Of a DNA stretch of 64,000 bases, positions 57,254-64,000 are shown in pieces (the first letter of the stretch is position 1; the number at the start of each line of letters is the position of its first letter). The DNA is from Syntrophales bacterium. Its GTDB lineage: Bacteria > Desulfobacterota > Syntrophia > Syntrophales > UBA8958. The stretch is taken from contig JAOAFE010000002.1 of NCBI GenBank assembly GCA_026416455.1, forward strand, positions 150,212 through 214,211. Reading direction: 5' to 3'. The notes beneath the pieces were generated by a model. It was given only the letters and a program-made list of their open reading frames with translations, was not told the origin of the DNA and searched no databases. A program made the position numbers and the translations under genes.

Positions 57254-59794
57254 ATGGATTTTTCTTTCGTCGTCGAGTCCCTGCCCTGGCCAGTGGTAAT
57301 GGTAGAGGAGGAGGGGAAAATTACCTATGCCAATGCGGCGGCGAAGAAAATCTTTGGTGCTGCTTCCCGCCTGCCGTCTTCGTTAGCCGATCTGATTGAA
57401 TTTCTTCCCACCCGATGGGAATGGGCAGGAAGAATATTCGAGGTACGGGGGGAATTAACAGAGAAAGGGGGGCTTCTTTTCTTTCAGGATAAGAGCGATA
57501 GCCTTACGTGGGAGGAACAATTCCATGTCTTAGCCGACCTCCTCCCATACAGCCTGCAAATTATACAAATCGTGGATGGTATACCCCAGTATGTTTACGT
57601 TAATTCGGCCTTTACCCAGAGGATGGGATATACCAAAGACGACCTAAGGGGCAGATCTGTCTATGAGATAATCGATCCCGCCTATCATGATTTGATCAGG
57701 GAAAGGGAGGCTCAGCGTATTCAAGGTGATACAGATCGCGGTTTTTATGAGCTTCCGGTTATAACTAAAGAAGGTAGGAGGATTTGGGTTCGAGCAATTA
57801 CGTCCTATATTGCCTACTATGGGGCCCCCGCGATCCTTTGCTGTGCATACGACATCACCGATATCAAAGAGGTCGATCGAATTCTTAAAGAGGCCAATCA
57901 GGGCTTCATCAACATCATCAACGCCCTACCTTTTGCCACCTTTGCCATTGATCTAGAAGGCAAGGTGATCGGATGGAATAAAACGATGGAGACCTTGACG
58001 GGTATTTCAGCTCGGGAGATAGTCGGTCAAGGCGGAAGGGCATATGCGAAAGCCCTTTATGGTGATGAAAGACCCATTGTCATCGACAAGGTTTTGGATA
58101 GCCGTGTTGAATTGGGTGATACGTATAAAGATGTTGTTGAAAGAAACGGGATTTGGTACGCGCGCGGGTTTATACGGCTGCCTCAAGGACAGGAGTCTTT
58201 TTATTTGGCCGTAGCGAACTGTCTGCGAGACGGAGAAGGAAATGTAATTGGAGCCGTTGAATCTATAATCGATCTAACTCGGCAGTATGCGGCAGAAGAA
58301 GCCCTCCAGGAAAGTGAGAAACGTTTTCGCGCCCTGGCCGAAGAATCTCCCGATGTGATTATGCTCTTCGATCGGGAAGGCAGGCATCTTTACTGCAATT
58401 CTGCGATTAAACGTTATACCTCCCTTACGCCAACCGATTTCATCGGCCGTACTCACCGGGACCTTAATTTTCCTCCAGGACTTGTGGACGAGGTAGAAAG
58501 GGCCATCAAGGAGGTCTTTCGGACTGGGAAGACGATGCGTCGCCAGCTGATTATGAGCAACGGCATGTGTTTCGATTGGCTCCTTTCCCCTATTAAATCA
58601 CAAAACGGAGAAGTAACCCACGTCATCACCTCCTCTAGAGAGATTACGGAGATGAAGAAGATGGAAGAGGCCTTGATCAGATCTGAGAAAATGGAGGCAA
58701 TCGGCAATCTGGCCGGAGGAGTGGCACACGATTTCAACAATATTCTTCAAGCTGTTTTGGGCTATGCCACCCTGATTCAGATGAACCATCCCAAGGGAAG
58801 TGATGACCATGTGCGGGCGCAGCTCATCATCAATGCGGCGACTAGTGCGATGGAACTCATAAAACGTCTCCTTGGTTTTGCTCGAAGCACACCGGGAGAT
58901 GTGAGCACTTTTGATCTCAACGATGAAATAACAAAAATCGTTCAGATGTATGGACGGACCAAAAAAGGGATCGAAATCCACATTAAACTCGGGCCTAACC
59001 TGCCTTCTGTCGAAGGAGATAGGGTGCAAATAGAGCAAGTTTTCCTCAACATCTTGGTGAATGCCGGTCAGGCTATGCCAGAGGGAGGAGACATATTCGT
59101 TGAGACAGAAGAGGTTGAGATAGATGAACAGACAGCTCGCATCCATCGCGTCAAGGCCGGCCATTATGTAAAAGTTTCTATCACCGATACGGGCATAGGG
59201 ATGGACGAAGAAACCCGGTCAAAGATATTCGAGCCCTTCTTCACCACCAAATCGCCGGAAGAAGGGACGGGTTTAGGATTGACTACGGCCTACGGCATCG
59301 TGAAAGCCCATCACGGTTTTATCAACGTTTACAGTGAACTGGGGCGAGGAACAACTTTTAGTGTCTATTTGCCCGCTTCAGACAAAGCCGTCGTTGAGCA
59401 TAAAGAGAAAGGGAAGACCGCCCCAACGGGATGTGAAACGATCCTGGTGGTGGATGATGAATTGCCCGTTTTGGATGTGGCCGCAGACATATTGAGTTAC
59501 CTTGGATACACCGTTCTTAAGGCCTCAGGAGGTGAAGAGGCTATTAGCATATACCGGGAGAGAAAGGCAGATATAGACCTCGTCATCCTCGATATGATCA
59601 TGCCTCGAATGAACGGGAAAGATGTCTTTATTCGTTTGAAGGAAATTGATCCCTCTGTTCGGGTGTGTATAACAACGGGATACACACAGACGGGACAGGC
59701 TCTTGAAATGCTCGATCTGGGAGTTAAGGCCTTTATACAGAAACCGTATGCAATCTCAGAGCTCGCCCATCGTATTCGAGAGATCCTCGACTAA
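57254..59794 (+). CDS. Multi-PAS hybrid sensor histidine kinase with C-terminal receiver
   Basis: Several PAS domains; 'NLAGGVAHDFNNILQAVLGYA', 'GTGLGLTTAYGIVKAHHG', C-terminal 'ILVVDDELPVLDVA...LVILDMIMPRMNGKDVF'. Confidence 0.93.
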   Translation: MDFSFVVESLPWPVVMVEEEGKITYANAAAKKIFGAASRLPSSLADLIEFLPTRWEWAGRIFEVRGELTEKGGLLFFQDKSDSLTWEEQFHVLADLLPYSLQIIQIVDGIPQYVYVNSAFTQRMGYTKDDLRGRSVYEIIDPAYHDLIREREAQRIQGDTDRGFYELPVITKEGRRIWVRAITSYIAYYGAPAILCCAYDITDIKEVDRILKEANQGFINIINALPFATFAIDLEGKVIGWNKTMETLTGISAREIVGQGGRAYAKALYGDERPIVIDKVLDSRVELGDTYKDVVERNGIWYARGFIRLPQGQESFYLAVANCLRDGEGNVIGAVESIIDLTRQYAAEEALQESEKRFRALAEESPDVIMLFDREGRHLYCNSAIKRYTSLTPTDFIGRTHRDLNFPPGLVDEVERAIKEVFRTGKTMRRQLIMSNGMCFDWLLSPIKSQNGEVTHVITSSREITEMKKMEEALIRSEKMEAIGNLAGGVAHDFNNILQAVLGYATLIQMNHPKGSDDHVRAQLIINAATSAMELIKRLLGFARSTPGDVSTFDLNDEITKIVQMYGRTKKGIEIHIKLGPNLPSVEGDRVQIEQVFLNILVNAGQAMPEGGDIFVETEEVEIDEQTARIHRVKAGHYVKVSITDTGIGMDEETRSKIFEPFFTTKSPEEGTGLGLTTAYGIVKAHHGFINVYSELGRGTTFSVYLPASDKAVVEHKEKGKTAPTGCETILVVDDELPVLDVAADILSYLGYTVLKASGGEEAISIYRERKADIDLVILDMIMPRMNGKDVFIRLKEIDPSVRVCITTGYTQTGQALEMLDLGVKAFIQKPYAISELAHRIREILD

Positions 59795-59802
59795 AATTCT
59801 TT

Positions 59803-59831
59803 TTGACACGAGCTGGTTATTTTTCTATTTA
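59803..59831 (+). promoter_or_regulatory. Promoter upstream of nitronate monooxygenase
   Basis: TTGACA (59803-59808) - 17 nt - TATTTA (59826-59831). Confidence 0.65.
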
Positions 59832-59864
59832 CGGGGCAAGTTTCGGTGAAAAAGGAGGAATTTT

Positions 59865-60914
59865 ATGCTCAAGACAAAAATGACCGAGATGTTCGGCATC
59901 AATCATCCTATTATGCTGGCAGGGATGAATTGGATTACGGAGCCTAAGCTGGTGGCGGCAGTGTGTAATGCGGGAGGGTTGGGAATACTTGCTGTTGCCC
60001 GCTATAACCCAAAAGAAACGAGGGCGTGTATTCGCCAGATAAGGGAGATGACGGATAGGCCTTTCGGCATCAACCAAATTCTAATCGGTCCGGGGGCGAA
60101 AGAAAATATTGCCGTTGCCATTGAAGAGAAGGTGCCAGTTATCAACTATTCTTTGGGGAAACCCTGGTTTATAAACGATGTGCATGCCTATGGCGGTAAG
60201 GTGGTCGGTACAATAGCCATCGCCCGCCATGCGGCTAGGGCGGTAGAATTGGGTTGTGACGCCATCGTCGTTACAGGTCATGAGGCAGCGGCTCACGGCG
60301 CAGCGGCGACCTCCATGGTTCTAATACCTATTGTAGCCAGTATGGTAAATGTGCCGATCATTGCCGCCGGTGGGTTCTACGATGGTCGCGGTCTAGCAGC
60401 AGCACTAGCCTTGGGAGCCCATGGTATTTCCATGGGAACGAGATTCATGCTCGTCAAAGAAAGCCCCGTTCACGATAACTTCAAACGTTTATGTTTGGAA
60501 GCAACGGAGCAAGATACTTTATACGACAATGTCTTTGATGGCATGGACGGACGGGTACTTAAAACTAAAGCGGCCGTTAAAATGACCCGGCGAGGCTTCC
60601 CTGTAATCGAGGCTTTCAAAGGAGCGCTTCTCGTAAAGAAACTTCTCAACCTCTCTTATGGAAAATTCATCGCCTCGGCCTTCGCCATGATGACCGCGGA
60701 AGAAGGTCATCCCCTCTGGGTGCTCGCCCGACAGGCTGTGGGTAACATGAGGCATCTTAAGGCCATCCAAGAAGGCGATACAGAAGAGGGTATCCTCTTT
60801 GCCGGGCAATGCTGCGGCGGCATCTCCGATGTGCCGACGGTTCAGGAGGTGGTGGACCGCGTGGTGGCCGAGGCAGAAGAAACGATCGCCAAGTTACAGG
60901 GCCTGAAAATTTAG
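59865..60914 (+). CDS. Nitronate monooxygenase / NPD-like flavoprotein
   Basis: 'HPIMLAGMNWITEPKLVAAVCNAGGLGILA', 'GCDAIVVTGHEAAAHG', 'PIIAAGGFYDGRGLAAALALGAHGISMGTRFM'. Confidence 0.9.
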   Translation: MLKTKMTEMFGINHPIMLAGMNWITEPKLVAAVCNAGGLGILAVARYNPKETRACIRQIREMTDRPFGINQILIGPGAKENIAVAIEEKVPVINYSLGKPWFINDVHAYGGKVVGTIAIARHAARAVELGCDAIVVTGHEAAAHGAAATSMVLIPIVASMVNVPIIAAGGFYDGRGLAAALALGAHGISMGTRFMLVKESPVHDNFKRLCLEATEQDTLYDNVFDGMDGRVLKTKAAVKMTRRGFPVIEAFKGALLVKKLLNLSYGKFIASAFAMMTAEEGHPLWVLARQAVGNMRHLKAIQEGDTEEGILFAGQCCGGISDVPTVQEVVDRVVAEAEETIAKLQGLKI

Positions 60915-61714
60915 TGCATAACGGCACCGCCGTCCACGTTGATGGCCTGGCCCGTAATATTTCCCGCCTCCTCCGAAGCGAGATAGGCGACGAGAGATGC
61001 TACGTCTTCTGGATTTTGTGGGCGTCCTAAAGCGGTTAGATGCTTTGTCCTCATCTCGAATATCTCACGGAGGGATTTGTCGGCTAGGGAGGAATAGCTC
61101 TCCTTCATAGCTTGGGCCAGCTTTTCCCAACCGGGTGTGAAAACGTAGCCAGGGCAGACGGCATTGACGGTGATATTATATCTTCCCAGTTCCTTTGCCA
61201 TCACTTGTGTGAGGCCGATGACTCCGAACTTGGCGGCGCAATAAGGACCGATTAGGGATTCCCCTAGTTTCCCCGAAATAGAAGAGATGTTTATGATCCT
61301 TCCGGCCCGTTTCTTGATCATTTCTGGCGCTGCCGCCCGAGAGCAAAGAAAGGCGCTCTTTAAGGTGAGATCGATCGTTCGGTCCCAGCTTTCGGTGGTG
61401 GTCTTTACAATCGGTACGGGTCCACCTCCACCTCCTCCGACGTTATTTACTAAAATATCCAGCGTCCCGAATTTTTCTATGGTCTGACGAATAAATTCGT
61501 TTACCTTTTCCTCTTGGGTGGCGTCAGCTTCGATGGCGAAAGCATCACCACCTTTTTCTACTATCTCCTTTGCTACTCTCTTTGCATCTTCCCCTGCAAT
61601 GTCGACGACAACTACTCTCGCCCCCTCTTCGGCCAGCCTTATGGCGATGGCGCGACCAATACCATTTCCTCCACCGGTTACCACGGCTATTTTACCCTTG
61701 ATTTTGAGATCCAT
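60911..61714 (-). CDS. Short-chain dehydrogenase/reductase (FabG-like)
   Basis: 'AVVTGGGNGIGRAIAIRLAEEGARVVVVDI', 'NISSISGKLGESLIGPYCAAKFGVIGLTQ', 'GQAINVDGGAVM'. Confidence 0.94.
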   Translation of the reverse strand: MDLKIKGKIAVVTGGGNGIGRAIAIRLAEEGARVVVVDIAGEDAKRVAKEIVEKGGDAFAIEADATQEEKVNEFIRQTIEKFGTLDILVNNVGGGGGGPVPIVKTTTESWDRTIDLTLKSAFLCSRAAAPEMIKKRAGRIINISSISGKLGESLIGPYCAAKFGVIGLTQVMAKELGRYNITVNAVCPGYVFTPGWEKLAQAMKESYSSLADKSLREIFEMRTKHLTALGRPQNPEDVASLVAYLASEEAGNITGQAINVDGGAVMH

Positions 61715-61786
61715 TTCTGTTTTCCTCCCCAGTTAGACGTTTGTTTGCTTAATAGCGATTATTTGATCGCCCTTGTCAAGGGTTAA

Positions 61787-62401
61787 ATGGGGGTAAATGA
61801 GCAAATGGAGATCATCCTCGTGCGTCATGGAGAGACACCTTGGAATCGAGAGGAGAGGGTTCAGGGTATAAGCGACATCGAACTCTCCGAAGAAGGAAGA
61901 GATCAGGCGAGAAGATTGGCGACCGCCTTAAGAGAAAAAGCGTTCGGATCTATTTACTCCAGTCCCCTCTCTCGGGCATTGGAGACGGCCAGAATTATCA
62001 ATATCCATCACGGCCTATCAATCCAAGTACGTGAAGAATTGAGGGAAATGGATCAGGGGGTATTCGAGGGTATGTCCTTTCGAGAGCTCATGGAAAAAGA
62101 AGGGGAATTTCTCTCTCGATGGATTAAAGATCCGGCATCCGTCACCATGCCGGGGGGTGAATCTCTTTTGGACGTCCAGCGGCGCGCTTGGCCGGTCGTT
62201 GAGGAAATATTAGAAAGAGGTGAAAATAGCCTCATCGTATCTCATAGCTTTACCTTGTCTACGATCATCTGCGGGATGGCAGGCATTCCCCTCTCCCGTT
62301 TCCGGCGGGTATCTGTGTCGCCGGCGTCCCTGTCGATAATTCGTTTTGAGGGAGGCAGTTGCCGAATAGAGAAAATAAACGATTGTCGTCATCTAGCATA
62401 A
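61787..62401 (+). CDS. Histidine phosphatase family protein (phosphoglycerate mutase/CobC-like)
   Basis: '[19 protein letters not shown]', '[16 protein letters not shown]', '[19 protein letters not shown]'. Confidence 0.92.
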   Translation: MGVNEQMEIILVRHGETPWNREERVQGISDIELSEEGRDQARRLATALREKAFGSIYSSPLSRALETARIINIHHGLSIQVREELREMDQGVFEGMSFRELMEKEGEFLSRWIKDPASVTMPGGESLLDVQRRAWPVVEEILERGENSLIVSHSFTLSTIICGMAGIPLSRFRRVSVSPASLSIIRFEGGSCRIEKINDCRHLA

Positions 62402-63081
62402 GGAGTAGGATCAGGAATGCCAGCTTCCTTGAATCCCTTCTTTCTCAACTGACAACTATCGCATTCCCCGCAGGCATAACCCCCAGGGGTCGGGTCATAG
62501 CAGCTATGGGTCAGACTGAAATCGACGCCCAACGCATGTCCCCTTTTGATGATTTCGCCCTTCGATAGGTTAATGAGAGGAGTCTTGATTTTTATTTTCA
62601 TTCGCCCTTCGACGGTTGCCTTGAGGGCCAAATTGGCCATGTGTTCGAAGGCCTCAATGTATTCTGGACGGCAGTCCGGATAACCGCTGTAGTCGACGGC
62701 CGTTACACCAATAAATATGTCAGAAATGTCGAGGACTTCTGCCCAGGCTAGGGCAAGGGACAAAAAAACGGTGTTACGGGCAGGGACATAAGTGGCCGGT
62801 ATTCCGCTTCTTATTTGTTCTTCCGTCCTCCCCTTTGGTACGGGTGAAGAAGAAGTGAGGGCCGAGTGGGAAAAAAGGTCAGGATTCAAATCCACCACCA
62901 GGTGGGAAATTACACCCATCCTCTCTGCCAGGAGGCGCGCCGATTCTATTTCTCGCGCATGCCTCTGCCCGTATCGAAAACTTAATGCGTGAATGGCATA
63001 GCCCTCGGCTTTTGCTATGGCCAAAGTTGTCGCCGAATCTATCCCCCCGCTGAGAAGAACTATGGAGCGCTTTTCTTCCAT
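62389..63081 (-). CDS. queC: 7-cyano-7-deazaguanine synthase
   Basis: '[35 protein letters not shown]', '[31 protein letters not shown]...[15 protein letters not shown]'. Confidence 0.97.
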   Translation of the reverse strand: MEEKRSIVLLSGGIDSATTLAIAKAEGYAIHALSFRYGQRHAREIESARLLAERMGVISHLVVDLNPDLFSHSALTSSSPVPKGRTEEQIRSGIPATYVPARNTVFLSLALAWAEVLDISDIFIGVTAVDYSGYPDCRPEYIEAFEHMANLALKATVEGRMKIKIKTPLINLSKGEIIKRGHALGVDFSLTHSCYDPTPGGYACGECDSCQLRKKGFKEAGIPDPTPYAR

Positions 63082-63726
63082 TTACACCCCTCTTTGCTCC
63101 CCCCAGATAACTTTATGGAGGGGAACTTGTAGACGCACCTTCAGACGATCTTCGAGAATCCATCCTGCTAAGGTTTTCAAATCCAAGAGGCCAAAGATGG
63201 GGGAAAAGATGGGTGGTTGGGGTCGATCGAGGAGGAAGGGGTAGCGAGCAAGGACATCTTGGGCGTATTCATAGTCTATGCGATTGCCCATAACGAATTT
63301 TACTTCATCTCTCGGGGTAAGCAAATCGAGGTTCTCCCATCTCATACGGTGCTGCTCACCACTGGAGGGAAGCTTGATATCCATGATACGATGGCATCTA
63401 GCATCCACCTTTCCTATATCCAGGCTTCCGTTGGTTTCCAGCAGTACCTCATAGCCTTCGTCTAAAAGTGAGTTGATCAGATAGCGGGTCGGAGACTGCA
63501 AAAGAGGTTCTCCCCCCGTAATTTCAACGAGGTGACATTGATACGATTTGATACTTTTTCTAATTTCTGCCATATCTAAAAGAATACCTTCGTCGTATGC
63601 GTATTTTGTGTCGCAGTAAGGGCAACGCAAATTACAGCCTGTAAGGCGGATGAAAATACAGGGACGGCCCGCATGGGAAGATTCACCCTGCACACTGTAA
63701 AAAATCTCATTTACCCAGAGTTTCAT
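63082..63726 (-). CDS. queE: 7-carboxy-7-deazaguanine synthase
   Basis: 'NEIFYSVQGESSHAGRPCIFIRLTGCNLRCPYCDTKYAYDEG' radical SAM motif; 'LVEITGGEPLLQ'. Confidence 0.96.
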   Translation of the reverse strand: MKLWVNEIFYSVQGESSHAGRPCIFIRLTGCNLRCPYCDTKYAYDEGILLDMAEIRKSIKSYQCHLVEITGGEPLLQSPTRYLINSLLDEGYEVLLETNGSLDIGKVDARCHRIMDIKLPSSGEQHRMRWENLDLLTPRDEVKFVMGNRIDYEYAQDVLARYPFLLDRPQPPIFSPIFGLLDLKTLAGWILEDRLKVRLQVPLHKVIWGEQRGV

Positions 63727-64000
63727 TCCCCCTCTCGATAGATGACCCCCGTCTCGGACGTCTCGGCTACTTCTACTTGCGCGATGTGTACACCGTAAGG
63801 TGCTAGTCTTCTCTTCATTTCCTCGTAAATGTATCGGGCTATGTTTTCCGAAGTGGGGTTGGTTTTTTGGAAGGCTTCGAGCTCGTTAAGGTATGAATGA
63901 TCAAGACGAGACACCACTTCATTTAATTGTCTTTTTACCGTTCTGAAATCTATAGCCATGCCCAGATCGTTAAGTTTTTCGCACCGTACGTAGGCCCTGA
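63723..64000 (-). CDS. queD: 6-carboxytetrahydropterin synthase QueD, 5'-truncated by window edge
   Basis: Frame stays open past 63959 ('AYVRCEKLNDLGMAIDFRTVKRQLNEVVSRLDHSYLNEL'); 'NPTSENIARYIYEEM'; overlaps the queE start by 4 nt. Confidence 0.9.
   Translation of the reverse strand, partial: RAYVRCEKLNDLGMAIDFRTVKRQLNEVVSRLDHSYLNELEAFQKTNPTSENIARYIYEEMKRRLAPYGVHIAQVEVAETSETGVIYREGE

Noticed and set aside
58598-59164. 188 aa minus-strand ORF
   Set aside because: Antisense to the hybrid histidine kinase core; no domain evidence.

Overview
The 64 kb window is gene-dense and looks like chromosome from an anaerobic, Deltaproteobacteria/Desulfobacterota-like bacterium. That placement is inferred from gene content, not from a phylogenetic marker. 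I found no rRNA, tRNA, CRISPR array, transposase or prophage genes. Two CDSs run off the edges: a hotdog thioesterase at the left and QueD at the right. Main blocks are: a TM1266-type regulator plus a HydG homologue; several two-component systems; mobB, NlpC/P60, truA, DUF362 and mazG; a SpoIID / nucleotidyltransferase / sugar-kinase-like / glycosyltransferase / DUF4922 neighbourhood; a Liv-type ABC transporter with an acyl-CoA ligase; a minimal SufC/SufB-like pair; an Rrf2-headed Fe-S/Cys/Met operon (nadA, metY, cysK, metX, metW, nifU, nifS, cysE, MOSC); a diguanylate cyclase with hemerythrin and rubrerythrin-like genes; an exported WD40-caspase protein next to a lipase-like lipoprotein; mntP; a CoA-transferase/GNAT fusion; and queC/queE/queD. 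The best candidates for something under-described are: (1) the SpoIID/MurU-like/AmgK-like/GT/DUF4922 cluster, read as a possible cytoplasmic sugar or muropeptide salvage pathway; (2) the HydG homologue whose C-terminal CX2C motif has become CX5C; (3) the minimal SufCB pair with a Cys-rich SufC tail; (4) the exported WD40-caspase; and (5) several palindromes overlapping promoter-like elements. All assignments come from reading motifs by eye; no database search was run.
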